Assembly: GCA_900552465.1 (NCBI GenBank)
Contig: URZO01000001.1
Location: forward strand, 1 to 64,000
Length of the DNA stretch: 64,000 bases
Direction: 5' to 3'
Source of the DNA: an uncultured Parabacteroides sp.
GTDB lineage: Bacteria; Bacteroidota; Bacteroidia; Bacteroidales; Tannerellaceae
Below the pieces are notes generated by a model that was not told where the DNA came from, ran no database searches, and saw only the letters and a list, made by a program, of their open reading frames with translations. Position numbers and translations under genes: made by a program. Of the stretch, positions 1 to 8,637 are shown in pieces (position 1 is the first letter of the stretch; each line of letters begins with the position of its first letter).

Positions 1-103
1 ATAACACACCCCTTATCCCCTCTCAAGAGGGGAAACAGATACTCCCGACGCTATAACCACAAATACGAAACACCCTGCTAAATCATCATTTACACACTCA
101 TTG

Positions 104-1306
104 TTATTTATTATTGTTCTGTTTCACTACCTCCTGCTTCCCCATCATCCTGCCCCAGGCGGTTTGTCGCCAGGCGGTGTTCAGGGAGGGGTAGGCGGTT
201 TGTTCGATATAGGTGGTCAGGCCGCTGTGGCTATGGACCGGGAGATCGACAAAGAAGGGCGTGGCGGACCGGCTGACGACGGCTTCCGAGAGGGCCGCCT
301 CTGCTGTCGGTACGGCGGCACGCGCTTCGGGACTGCCGGAAGCTTTTATTTGGGAGAGCAGGCTGCCCAAGTCGAAGAACAGGCGGGTGCCGGAACGGTC
401 GAAACACTGTACTTCTGCGGCCCACTCTTCCGGGATATGAGGGAAGCAGGCGTATACGTCGTGCATGGCTTCCGCTAAGGCATCTAACTGATCCAGACGG
501 ATTACGCTCACCGTGGCGCTCCGGTAGGGAGCCTCCAAGCTGTTGCAGTGGTCGTAGTAAACGTCCGCTACCGATGCGAGGTCGGCCTCCGGTTGCCGGA
601 ACAGGGCTTTCAGCATGGCCGGATAGAGCGGCGTGAAGCCGGGGCTCAGGATCTCGGCCGAAGAGGCAAGCAGGTAATCCGCCTTGCCGCGCAGCTCGTA
701 GGCCACCTCCACGCTTGCCATCAGACAGGCTTCGAGCACGATGAAATCGAACTGCCCGTCGGGGATAGCGGCTGCGAAACCGGCGATTGCCATTTCGCGC
801 CCGTTATCTTCCATGATGCTGCGAAGGGAGGTATTATCCTCAGAGCGTGCCGCACTCGGATTCAGGTAGCTGCCTTCGGGAAGCCATCCTGTGCCGTGGC
901 TGAACAGCAGCAGGCCGTAAGAGGGGGCGGGATAGCCGGAGACGACGTCGCGGAGAACCTCTGAGAAGACTTCCGGAGAGGCGGAGTTTGACTCCGGATA
1001 TTCTTTCACGACTTCGGTGTACGGATGAAGGGCGTCGCCGATGACTTTCAGCAGGGACGGCGTCCCGGCCGAATCCCGGCTGTCGCGGTAGATCAGCAGG
1101 TTGTCTGTGGTATTATCCCAGCCTGTTGTTAAGCCTTCAATCTTCTTTTCCACCTCGCCCGAGAGGCTGTTGTCGCCGGCCAGGTAGACGAGCACGGTAC
1201 GGCGCGGGGGCGTGGTATCTACCCTCTCCACTTCCTTGCTACATGCAAAGGCAGTTAGAAGGAAGACAGGCAATAGCCAGGTGGAAGGATGTGTTTTATG
1301 TCTCAT
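104..1306 (-). CDS. Clostripain-like (C11) cysteine peptidase, lipoprotein
   Basis: 400 aa. The N-terminus is a lipoprotein signal with the lipobox ending at Cys22 (TAFAC). The body has the marks of the C11/clostripain family: a strand rich in hydrophobics followed by SHGTGW, which carries the catalytic His, and about 55 residues later EACLMAS, which carries the catalytic Cys. Family members cleave after Arg or Lys and many are surface or periplasmic in Bacteroidales. The protein is expected at the outer membrane or periplasm. It stands alone on the minus strand; the region upstream of its start holds a large palindromic element rather than an obvious operon partner. The family call is firm; the substrate is unknown. 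Confidence 0.85.
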   Translation of the reverse strand: MRHKTHPSTWLLPVFLLTAFACSKEVERVDTTPPRRTVLVYLAGDNSLSGEVEKKIEGLTTGWDNTTDNLLIYRDSRDSAGTPSLLKVIGDALHPYTEVVKEYPESNSASPEVFSEVLRDVVSGYPAPSYGLLLFSHGTGWLPEGSYLNPSAARSEDNTSLRSIMEDNGREMAIAGFAAAIPDGQFDFIVLEACLMASVEVAYELRGKADYLLASSAEILSPGFTPLYPAMLKALFRQPEADLASVADVYYDHCNSLEAPYRSATVSVIRLDQLDALAEAMHDVYACFPHIPEEWAAEVQCFDRSGTRLFFDLGSLLSQIKASGSPEARAAVPTAEAALSEAVVSRSATPFFVDLPVHSHSGLTTYIEQTAYPSLNTAWRQTAWGRMMGKQEVVKQNNNK

Positions 1307-1370
1307 TATTCATTTTATTTATAATTGGTTTTGAATCATAAACAATGATTTATCGGTCTGTTCTTTTAAT

Positions 1371-1603
1371 GGGGCATTGCCCCATGCCGCAGGCTCTCTT
1401 TTGCCGTTGATTTCAATCAACGGATTGATAAATGCCCGGCTCTGCCGGATTCCTCTGTGGGTTTTAACCCCTTTCGATTATTTACAGGGAGCTATTTATT
1501 AAAGGGGCTAAAGCCCACAGAGGAAGAGGCTTTGCCTCTAATCTTTAAAACCGTTCGTTGAAACGAACGGCAAAAGAGAGCCTGCGGCACAAGGCGATGC
1601 CTT
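1371..1603. repeat. Nested palindromic intergenic element
   Basis: Fills most of the 458-bp gap between two minus-strand genes. Outer arms at 1386-1423 and 1551-1588 are 38-bp inverted repeats with only four differences. Those differences fall inside a hairpin in each arm and keep it paired (CCGTTGATT/AATCAACGG versus CCGTTCGTT/AACGAACGG). Inner arms at 1452-1474 and 1501-1523 pair with two differences. Four small hairpins with different stems share the plan stem-GGC-NNT-GCC-stem: 1371-1383, 1436-1448, 1525-1539 and 1591-1603. No coding sequence is supported here. Confidence 0.8.
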
Positions 1604-1765
1604 GTTGGAAAGCAATGACACAAATAGCTCAAATATGCAAAATAATGAATTAAAAGTCAGTCTTAAATATTTTATGCCGATGTCCTTGTTCTCGCTTGTG
1701 GAATGCAAAAAGAGGCGTACCGGAATCTGATACACCTCTTTGTTATGCAGTCAGTTTAATCTGGC

Positions 1766-2203
1766 TTATTCTTTCGTTTCTTCAGCCGGAGCTTCCTCTT
1801 CCGCAGCCGGTTCTTCCGGGGTGAAGTCGGTGATGCCGGCACCGATCAGGATGTTGTACCAGGAGATCAGTTTCTTGATGTCGCTCGGGTAAACGCGTTC
1901 GCGATCGAAGGTGGGCAGAACTTCTGCGAAATAGGCACGCAGTTCGTCCGGTTTAGCGGAGGTAGGGATCGATGCTTTCTCTCCGTTTTCCTTATTCTTG
2001 ACACTGGTCAGCACTTCGTGCAAAGGCACTTCGGCGTCATCGGTGTAAATCGCGATGTCTCCCAGTGAGATTACTTTATCTTTTGCGTATGCAGGAACTC
2101 TTTTCTTGTCTGCTAACGACTCAACAATCAGCATGTTTTTCCCATGGGAAACCAATTTAAACAATCCCGGTTTACCCGAGATAGACAAAATCGTCTTCAA
2201 CAT
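1766..2203 (-). CDS. DUF5606 domain protein
   Basis: 145 aa, soluble, without signal peptide. The N-terminal ~70 residues (starting MLKTILSISGKPGLFKLV) match what I know of the DUF5606 family, conserved in Bacteroidetes and of unknown function. The C-terminus is an acidic Glu/Ala/Pro tail (about residues 128-145). In related genomes this family travels with coaE, ybbR, yajC and nusB, which lie just upstream on the same strand here; a GH3 gene sits between. A CAAATGTA site at 2243-2250 (TACATTTG on the minus strand) could be a -7 element for its own promoter, but no good -33 is visible. Confidence 0.8.
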   Translation of the reverse strand: MLKTILSISGKPGLFKLVSHGKNMLIVESLADKKRVPAYAKDKVISLGDIAIYTDDAEVPLHEVLTSVKNKENGEKASIPTSAKPDELRAYFAEVLPTFDRERVYPSDIKKLISWYNILIGAGITDFTPEEPAAEEEAPAEETKE

Positions 2204-2305
2204 AATACTTTGTTTTTCTAATAGTGTTTAACTTTTGTGCTGCAAATGTAGTATAACTGCCGGGAATATCCGGCAGTTTTGAGCATATTTTCTTGTTTCT
2301 AATGA

Positions 2306-4696
2306 TTATTCACTAAGCGTGAATGTTTCTTGCAGCCGGATATCTTCGGAACTGCTGCCGATACATATTTGAAAATCACCAGGTTCTACAACCCATTCCA
2401 TGTTTTTGTCCAACAGTTCCAGGTCGGACGGCTTTAGGGTGAAGCGGACGGTTTTTGTTTCTCCCGGCTCCAGATGAACCCGCTCGAAACCTCTCAGTTG
2501 GGATTCGTAGACCGTGACGCTGCTGTAGAGGTCTTTCATGTAAAGCTGGACGACTTCATCACCGGCTAAAGAGCCTGTATTGCTGACATCTACGGAAACC
2601 TGTACAGGACCCTGCGTACGGCCTGTTTCCGGCTTCACGACCAGGTTCGAATAGCCGAATGTGGTGTAGCTGAGTCCGTATCCGAAAGGATAAAGCGCAC
2701 CGTAGACGGCTGTCTTTCCATATCCGTTCGGGCCGTCTCCCGGCTGTCCGGCGTGTGAACCGGGCTTGAAAGGGAAGTTCAGCTCGATCTGTCCGATCGT
2801 CTTCGGGAAGGTCACCGTCAGCTTTCCGCCCGGATTGTAATCGCCGAACAAGGTCTCTGCGATGGCATGGCCTCCTTCCGCATTCGGGAACCAGGCTTCG
2901 AGAATGGCGGGGATATAACGGTTTTCCCAGTTGATGGTAAGCGGCTGTCCGTTGATGAGGACGAGGACGACCGGTTTGCCGGTCTCCTGCAAAGCCTGCA
3001 AGAGTTGCAGTTGGCGGCCCGGCAGACCGAGTCCCGTCCGGCTTTTGCTCTCTCCGCAACGGGCCTCGTCTTCACCCAAGACGGCGATCACGACGTCCGA
3101 CTGTCTGGCTTGCTCGACGGCCTCTGCAATGGAGGCTTTCTCGGCGTCGGTGAGCGGTGTCGGGATGATCTCGCTTTCCGGCCAGGTGGCGTCTACCACT
3201 TCGCAGCCTTTCACGTAGGTGATTGAGGCCTGTTTGCCGGCATACTCCTGTATTCCTTCGAGTACGTTGGTGACTTCGATATGCTGTGGCCCGTAACGGC
3301 TCACGTAGGCAGTCGTGTCGATTGCTAACGGGCCTGTCACAAGGATGCGTTTCAGGCTGTTCAGTCTGAGCGGCAGGAGTTGTTTCTCGTTTTTCAGCAA
3401 AACGAGCGATTCGCGTGCCATCTGTTTCACGAATTCTTTCGTATCGGGAGATGCCACGATCTTATCGGCTGCTTTCGTATCTTTTACATAAGGTGAATCG
3501 AACAGTCCCAACTGGAATTTGACGCGAAGGACGTCGGCTACGTTCCGGTCGAGTGTTTCCATCGAGACTTTCCCTTCACGTACCAGTTCGCGGAGGGGCA
3601 GGATGAAATCTTCGGGCGGCGTGAAATTGGTTTTCACGTTCAGTCCGGCTTCCACGACCTGGCGGACGGCCTCTTTCGGGGTGTCGGCTACGCGGTGTTT
3701 CGTATGGACGAACTCGACGGCTTCGCTGTCGGAGACAACATATCCGCGGAAGCCGTATTGCTGGCGGAGCAGCTCGGTCAGGAAATAATGGCTTGCGCTG
3801 ACCGGTACACCGTCGTAGTCGTTGTAACTGCTCATGACGCCCATCGGATGGGATTCGCGTACGATTTTCCGGTATGGAAACAGATAGAGTTCATGCATCT
3901 CGCGTGGGGCGACATGCGGATCGGTACGGGCATTCCCGTCCCTTCCGCCTTTGGGTACGCTATAGACGGCGTAGTGTTTCAGGGTGGAAGCGATCCCGTT
4001 TTCCTGTATCCCTTCAACCATCTGCTGGCCGAGAGCGGTCACCAGGTAGGGGTCTTCGCCGTAGCATTCCAGTACGCGACCCCAGCGCGGATCGCGGGCC
4101 AGATCGAGGATCGGGGCATAGACATTCGTGTAGCCCAATGCTTTGGCTTCACGTCCGGCGATCTGTCCGGCCTGGCGCACCAACGCCTTGTTCCAGGTAC
4201 TGCCGATCGAGATCGGGGCGGGCAGGGGAGTCGCCTTGTCATGGTTCAGCCCGTGGATGCCTTCGTTGGAGAAATCGACCGGAATGCCGAGGCGTGTCTC
4301 TTCCACAAACCAGCGCTGTACGGTGTTGATCGCCTCCGCATGCTTGCTGTACGGGTAGGACCAGGCGGTCTTCTTCAATCCGTTCAGGTGCTCGTCGATG
4401 TTGGCGATGCCGTCTTTCCAAATGGCGTTTTTCCATTCCGGGGTGGGGAGTTCGTCCTTCAGTACCCGTTTATATCCGTATAAGGTGGCAAGCTGGCAGG
4501 TCTTTTCTTCTAATGTCATCTGTCCGAGCAGGTCTTTGATTCGTTTTTCGACCGGCTGCGACGGGTCTTCGTATATATCTTTCGATCCGTTCTTATTAAA
4601 GTCGATCCACCCGTTGTGGTAAATGCTTTTCTGGGGCGGAGACATGCTTAATGAGGAAAAGGCCACTACCGTGACCAGCAAATATGTCTTTTTCAT
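2306..4696 (-). CDS. Glycoside hydrolase family 3 beta-glycosidase
   Basis: 796 aa with a cleavable signal peptide (about residues 1-18) and no lipobox Cys, so periplasmic. A short Asp/Asn-rich loop follows (DFNKNGSKDIYED, residues 32-44), resembling a calcium-binding loop. The GH3 N-terminal barrel carries LKHYAVYS (Lys240, His241) and the nucleophile motif VVSDSEAV (Asp323). The second domain carries RCGESKSR, the likely region of the general acid/base Glu. A C-terminal Fn3-like domain fills the last ~130 residues. This family removes terminal beta-glucose or beta-xylose units; the exact sugar cannot be told from sequence. It lies 22 bp from coaE, inside what is otherwise a housekeeping block. 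Confidence 0.92.
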   Translation of the reverse strand: MKKTYLLVTVVAFSSLSMSPPQKSIYHNGWIDFNKNGSKDIYEDPSQPVEKRIKDLLGQMTLEEKTCQLATLYGYKRVLKDELPTPEWKNAIWKDGIANIDEHLNGLKKTAWSYPYSKHAEAINTVQRWFVEETRLGIPVDFSNEGIHGLNHDKATPLPAPISIGSTWNKALVRQAGQIAGREAKALGYTNVYAPILDLARDPRWGRVLECYGEDPYLVTALGQQMVEGIQENGIASTLKHYAVYSVPKGGRDGNARTDPHVAPREMHELYLFPYRKIVRESHPMGVMSSYNDYDGVPVSASHYFLTELLRQQYGFRGYVVSDSEAVEFVHTKHRVADTPKEAVRQVVEAGLNVKTNFTPPEDFILPLRELVREGKVSMETLDRNVADVLRVKFQLGLFDSPYVKDTKAADKIVASPDTKEFVKQMARESLVLLKNEKQLLPLRLNSLKRILVTGPLAIDTTAYVSRYGPQHIEVTNVLEGIQEYAGKQASITYVKGCEVVDATWPESEIIPTPLTDAEKASIAEAVEQARQSDVVIAVLGEDEARCGESKSRTGLGLPGRQLQLLQALQETGKPVVLVLINGQPLTINWENRYIPAILEAWFPNAEGGHAIAETLFGDYNPGGKLTVTFPKTIGQIELNFPFKPGSHAGQPGDGPNGYGKTAVYGALYPFGYGLSYTTFGYSNLVVKPETGRTQGPVQVSVDVSNTGSLAGDEVVQLYMKDLYSSVTVYESQLRGFERVHLEPGETKTVRFTLKPSDLELLDKNMEWVVEPGDFQICIGSSSEDIRLQETFTLSE

Positions 4697-4718
4697 GATG
4701 TAATGAATTAATGTTTAC

Positions 4719-5300
4719 TTATTTCGAATGCAGACCATCCAGAAAGGCGGCTACCTGCGGGAGTAATGCTTGCCGGTCGTCGTTGAAGATCACGTAGTCC
4801 GATTTCTCTTTCTTCACCTCGTCCGGCAGCTGGCTGTCGATCCGGCGTACGACCTCTTCACGCGACACGGCATCGCGTTTCAGCACCCGCCGGATGCGCA
4901 CTTCCATCGGGGCGTACACCATCAGGCTCACGTCTACGACCCGGTTGAAGCCTGATTCGAAAAGAATGGCCGACTCGATCGCGCACAGCGGTGTGTTTTG
5001 TTTCTCCGCCCAGGCCTGGAAGTGGCGGTCGACTTCCGGATGGATAATGGCGTTTACCTGTTTCAGCCGTTCCGGGTTGCCGAATATGAGGGAAGCGAGT
5101 AGCTTTTTATCCAGTCTTTCTGCCTTATAGAGTGTTTCGCCGAACAGGGCGGTCAGCTTTTCGCGGATGACAGGGGATGTCTCCGTCAGTCGCTTGCTTT
5201 CCGTATCGGCAATATAAACCGGTACTCCCGACAGTTCCAGCAGTGAAGCGATAACCGATTTACCGCTCCCGATTCCTCCTGTGATTCCTATCTTAATCAT
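4719..5300 (-). CDS. coaE: Dephospho-CoA kinase
   Basis: 193 aa, usual length for CoaE. It phosphorylates the 3'-OH of dephospho-CoA, the last step of coenzyme A synthesis, in the cytoplasm. The P-loop GITGGIGSGKS is at residues 5-15, and the CoA-domain signatures (FGNPERLKQVN, HPEVDRHF) and the lid motif RRVLKRDAVSREE follow in order. Its first codons overlap the end of the upstream ybbR-like gene by 8 bp, indicating one transcript and probably translational coupling. Confidence 0.95.
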   Translation of the reverse strand: MIKIGITGGIGSGKSVIASLLELSGVPVYIADTESKRLTETSPVIREKLTALFGETLYKAERLDKKLLASLIFGNPERLKQVNAIIHPEVDRHFQAWAEKQNTPLCAIESAILFESGFNRVVDVSLMVYAPMEVRIRRVLKRDAVSREEVVRRIDSQLPDEVKKEKSDYVIFNDDRQALLPQVAAFLDGLHSK

Positions 5301-6306
5301 TTGATTTGGTTTGTTCCAGTATAAATTCGATCCGGTCGGGAACGATCGTGGTGATGTCCACTCCTGCCGGTTTCTTGTCTAACTTGATAGGCAGCGTGCC
5401 GGAGACGTTTTGCTCCAGGTCTGCAAAGGAGATACGGATCTCGAAATCATCGGCCGAAACATTCTTGAAACGGGAAAGGGGCACGCTGCAATTCACCTTT
5501 ACGACGGCCGGGAATGTGCGTAACGTGTAACGGGGAGGCAGATCGGTGCAGATGACCGGGATCTCCAGTGTCTTTTCCGTATACTCCTCTATCGGAACGG
5601 TTACGGATACGCTTGCCGGATCGAACGTTGCACCGGCTATCTTTTGCAGCTGGACAGTACGCGTGACGGTCTTGTTCCCTTTCTTGATTTCGGTAAAGAC
5701 TGTTTTGACTTCTTTTAAAGTATCCAGCACGACGTCGCTGGCATAGACGCTGATATTATGGGGCGTAATGCTGATGTCACCGGATAATTTGAAGCCGGCA
5801 TTTGTCCGGATCGTCCCGTCGAATACGACCGGTATATCCTTTTTAATGCGTTTACTGTAAGCCACGTCGATTTGTTGGGGCTCGAAACCGACCAGCGAAG
5901 TTGTGGCGATCAGTTGTTTCTTTATGTCACTCTCGATACTTTTCCGGCTGATAACCAGTTTGCCTGCCTTTTCAGACTGATCTTTCATGTTCGCTTCGAT
6001 CGGGGCAAACGAACGTCCGAAGGAGTAGTTGAGCAACACACTCCCCTTATCTTTCACCTTTACGGTAATGGCTTCGGGCGGCGTTTCCGTAAAAGAGATG
6101 TCAGGCGGCACATTCTTGTATTTGACCGGGATATTGATATCTATTTCATACTCTTGTTGCAGGCTTTGGAGCAGCCAGAAGCCTAATGCCAGCAGTACGA
6201 AAAAGAAAAAGATCAAGGCTTCTTTCCACTTCTGTCGGTGAAGAAAAGCCTTAATCTCTATCCGGATAGACTTGAATGTTTGATCTATTTGTCCAAGTCG
6301 TGACAT
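5293..6306 (-). CDS. YbbR-like domain membrane protein
   Basis: 337 aa. Residues 1-28 are basic and cytoplasmic, one membrane segment lies at about 30-50 (ALIFFFFVLLALGFWLL), and the rest is a periplasmic region of repeated beta-rich YbbR-like domains. In Firmicutes the YbbR domain protein CdaR regulates the diadenylate cyclase CdaA; whether that holds in Bacteroidetes is unknown, and no cyclase gene is present here. It sits between yajC (16 bp upstream) and coaE (8-bp overlap). Confidence 0.8.
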   Translation of the reverse strand: MSRLGQIDQTFKSIRIEIKAFLHRQKWKEALIFFFFVLLALGFWLLQSLQQEYEIDINIPVKYKNVPPDISFTETPPEAITVKVKDKGSVLLNYSFGRSFAPIEANMKDQSEKAGKLVISRKSIESDIKKQLIATTSLVGFEPQQIDVAYSKRIKKDIPVVFDGTIRTNAGFKLSGDISITPHNISVYASDVVLDTLKEVKTVFTEIKKGNKTVTRTVQLQKIAGATFDPASVSVTVPIEEYTEKTLEIPVICTDLPPRYTLRTFPAVVKVNCSVPLSRFKNVSADDFEIRISFADLEQNVSGTLPIKLDKKPAGVDITTIVPDRIEFILEQTKSND

Positions 6307-6321
6307 GGTATGTTCCGTTGT

Positions 6322-6633
6322 TTATTTTTGCTGGGCGTCCTCTGCAGAAGCAAAAACAGAAGTCTTGTCTACACGGATGCGTACACCGTCAGAAACTTCA
6401 ATTAACATATATGTGTCACCGATTTCTTTAATCTTTCCGTAGATACCTCCGGCTGTGATCACTTTGTCTCCCGTTTTCAATGCTTCGCGGGCTTTCTGAA
6501 TTTCTTTTTGTTTCTTTTGTTGCGGACGGATCATGAAGAAATAGAAGATCGCAACAATGACTACCATCATCAAAATACCGGACCACTGCTGACCTCCAGT
6601 AGCTGCCTGGAGTAAAATAGTAAGTAAGCTCAT
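6322..6633 (-). CDS. yajC: Preprotein translocase subunit YajC
   Basis: 103 aa with one N-terminal membrane helix (about residues 18-36, ILMMVVIVAIFYFFMIRP) and the family hallmark RPQQKKQKE just after it, followed by the small cytosolic domain (LKTGDKVITAGGIYGKI). YajC associates with SecDF at the inner membrane and supports protein export. It lies between nusB and the YbbR-like gene on the same strand, an order common in Bacteroidetes. Confidence 0.95.
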   Translation of the reverse strand: MSLLTILLQAATGGQQWSGILMMVVIVAIFYFFMIRPQQKKQKEIQKAREALKTGDKVITAGGIYGKIKEIGDTYMLIEVSDGVRIRVDKTSVFASAEDAQQK

Positions 6634-6695
6634 ATAACTATAAACATTAATAAGTTAATATCAATTCGATACTGTCACAAATGTAAGGATAATAA

Positions 6696-7622
6696 TTAAT
6701 CTTTGAGCAATAACTTTTCTTTTTTTAACTCGCTGACTACAGAATCCAGAATGCCGTTGATAAACGTGCCGCTTTTGGGGGTACTGTAGTATTTTGCGGT
6801 GTCGATATATTCGTTCAGTGTCACATTGATGGGGATCGACGGGAACGTCATGATCTCGGCTAGCGCAACCTGCATGATAATGAGGTCCATATTGGCTATA
6901 CGTTCGGTTTCCCAGTTCTTCATGTGTTTGTTGATACGTTCGCGGTATTCGCTTCCTTTCAGCAGCGACTGACGGAACAGCTTGATGGCGAACGACTGGT
7001 CTTCGAGGTCCTTGAACATCGGCAGCAATTTTTGTTTGCTTCCGGATTTTTCTTCGAACTGCTTGATCGTTTTCAGCGTGAATGTTTCGATGATGGAGAT
7101 GTCATCGTTCCAGTAGATACTTTTGTCCTGCAAATAATCGTCGATAGCTTCGTTACCGCAGATCAGCTTTTTGAATACGGTACGCCAGAACTCCTTGTCG
7201 GTTTCGTATGAGTCGTTCCCGTTGTTCAGATATTCGCTGTACTGTTCGGACGAAAGGATCAGATCGAGTACCGTGCGGATGAAGTCTTCGTCGTTATCCC
7301 AGGAGATACCTTGTTCGGCAACGTACTTCTGCAACGCTTCGTTTTCTGCAATCTGGGCCGCAAAACGGTTGTCTGTCAGGCGGGTGTTCGGATTCAGTTC
7401 CTCTTCGGTCGGCATGTACTTGTTCTTACGGACATCCAGGATGCGTTTTTGCAGATTTGTTACAGCGACAATAAGAAGAAGGAAATAATGATATAAGTCG
7501 TATGACTTTCTAAGGCTGAAAAGCAATTCGTTTTCCGCTACTTTGAGGTCGTTGTTTCCATTTTGATAGTAAGAGTATACTATCTGTAAAACTTTAATGC
7601 GGATTAAAATTCTGTTGATCAT
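6696..7622 (-). CDS. nusB: Transcription antitermination factor NusB (long form)
   Basis: 308 aa, about twice the length of E. coli NusB. The C-terminal ~130 residues hold the conserved fold (ERIANMDLIIMQVALAEI, PINVTLNEYIDTAKYYSTPKSGTFINGILD). The N-terminal half starts with MINRILIRIKVLQIVYSYYQ and is a Bacteroidetes-typical extension. NusB binds boxA in rRNA leaders together with S10. This is the first gene of the nusB-yajC-ybbR-coaE run. A CAAAGTTA at 7657-7664 reads TAACTTTG on the minus strand, a fitting -7 element. Confidence 0.92.
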   Translation of the reverse strand: MINRILIRIKVLQIVYSYYQNGNNDLKVAENELLFSLRKSYDLYHYFLLLIVAVTNLQKRILDVRKNKYMPTEEELNPNTRLTDNRFAAQIAENEALQKYVAEQGISWDNDEDFIRTVLDLILSSEQYSEYLNNGNDSYETDKEFWRTVFKKLICGNEAIDDYLQDKSIYWNDDISIIETFTLKTIKQFEEKSGSKQKLLPMFKDLEDQSFAIKLFRQSLLKGSEYRERINKHMKNWETERIANMDLIIMQVALAEIMTFPSIPINVTLNEYIDTAKYYSTPKSGTFINGILDSVVSELKKEKLLLKD

Positions 7623-7847
7623 CGTTTGAAGGAACTACTTGTTATAAATTAGGCTGCAAAGTTAGTCATTCTTTTGATAAATGCTTTCCGCTTCGCTTAA
7701 TTTTATGCGCATTAGTGATTATTTTGTGATATTCCGATTCTTTATACATATTTTGATGCGTTAAAATAGTTGTTGTTTAAAAAAAAATGCACATATTTGA
7801 GGCAAGTTATGATAAAATGGGTGGGTGTTTAACGAATGTTTGCTATA

Positions 7848-8210
7848 ATGGAAGACTCGGTGAAGAAAATGCAGGTTGAAGGTGGTGACAAAGAGATTTT
7901 ATACTCTAAGACCATTAAAGCAGGAAAAAGAATCTATTATCTGGATGTAAAGAAGAATCTGAAGGATGATTTATTTCTGGCTGTGACGGAAAGTAAGAAG
8001 GTACAGCCGAAGGTGGGATCTCAGGTCTCTTTTGAGAAGCATAAGATTTTCCTGTACAAAGAGGACTTTGACAAGTTCATGGATGGAATGAATGATGTAA
8101 TCAATTACATTAAGCAATGCAGAGCCGGCGCAAATGCGGCAGAGGCTTTGTCGGATAAAGAGCAGCTGACTGATGAATCAGACGAAATAAAGCTGGATAT
8201 TGATTTCTGA
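7848..8210 (+). CDS. PUR-family (DUF3276) nucleic-acid-binding protein
   Basis: 120 aa from the ATG at 7848; an in-frame ATG 12 bp earlier is possible, but the shorter form (MEDSVKKM) matches relatives better. The core KTIKAGKRIYYLDVKK..DLFLAVTESKK is a PUR-alpha-like repeat of the DUF3276 family, known as small single-strand DNA/RNA-binding proteins of Bacteroidetes and spirochaetes. The C-terminus is acidic. It stands alone on the plus strand and ends at a strong hairpin terminator shared with the convergent ferredoxin gene. Its exact cellular role is not known. Confidence 0.85.
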   Translation: MEDSVKKMQVEGGDKEILYSKTIKAGKRIYYLDVKKNLKDDLFLAVTESKKVQPKVGSQVSFEKHKIFLYKEDFDKFMDGMNDVINYIKQCRAGANAAEALSDKEQLTDESDEIKLDIDF

Positions 8211-8237
8211 CGGAGTCGGGAAAAATCAGAAAAATAA

Positions 8238-8275
8238 TAACGGGCTGTTCCGAAAGGAAACAGCCCGTTATCTTT
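8238..8275. terminator. Bidirectional hairpin terminator
   Basis: A 12-bp stem (TAACGGGCTGTT at 8238-8249 with AACAGCCCGTTA at 8259-8270) lies between the convergent PUR-type gene and the ferredoxin gene. T-rich sequence follows on the plus side (TCTTTAT) and A-rich sequence precedes it, so it can serve both strands. Confidence 0.85.
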
Positions 8276-8311
8276 ATAGGTCCTGTAAAAGGAAGCCTAT
8301 TTTGTTGCGGT

Positions 8312-8482
8312 TTATGCTTCCGGATGGATTGCTTCAGTAGGACAAGCATCTGCGCAAGTTCCACAATCAGTACACATTTCAGGGTCGATATGATATTTAT
8401 CACCTTCTGAAATTGCTCCTACCGGACATTCGTCAATACAAGTACCGCAAGCGATACAATCGTCACTAATTACGTAAGCCAT
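8312..8482 (-). CDS. 2[4Fe-4S] ferredoxin
   Basis: 56 aa, translated by hand on the minus strand from the ATG at 8482. It has two classical cluster motifs, CIACGTCIDECP and CTDCGTCADACP, so each [4Fe-4S] cluster gets three Cys from one CxxCxxC set and the fourth from the other. This is a clostridial-type ferredoxin, a low-potential cytosolic electron carrier, typical of strict anaerobes and used by pyruvate:ferredoxin oxidoreductase and similar enzymes. It stands alone with its own promoter. Confidence 0.96.
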   Translation of the reverse strand: MAYVISDDCIACGTCIDECPVGAISEGDKYHIDPEMCTDCGTCADACPTEAIHPEA

Positions 8483-8519
8483 TTTTTTAAACGTTTAAAT
8501 TGATAACTATTAGTTCGTG

Positions 8520-8550
8520 CAAAAATAGAGCTTTCTTTGTATTTAAAAAA
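8520..8550 (-). promoter_or_regulatory. Promoter for the ferredoxin gene
   Basis: On the minus strand the sequence TATTTTTG (8520-8527) is a full match to the Bacteroidetes -7 element TAnnTTTG. A partial -33 (TTTT for TTTG, 8547-8550) lies 19 bp upstream. The start codon follows about 38 bp downstream. Confidence 0.6.
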
Positions 8551-8637
8551 GATCTGCCCCTTTATTTTGTCTAAATAAATGCATTTTTGCAATAAGTCGG
8601 GTTCTTTCCCGTTATAATTCAAAATTACGATAAAGAA

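Noticed and set aside
1..100. Hairpin CCCCTC-TCAA-GAGGGG near the left edge
   Set aside because: The stem is only 6 bp with no T run; too little context at the window edge to call a terminator.
1538..1735. 65-codon reading frame on the minus strand
   Set aside because: It overlaps the palindromic element, has no recognisable domain and no promoter.
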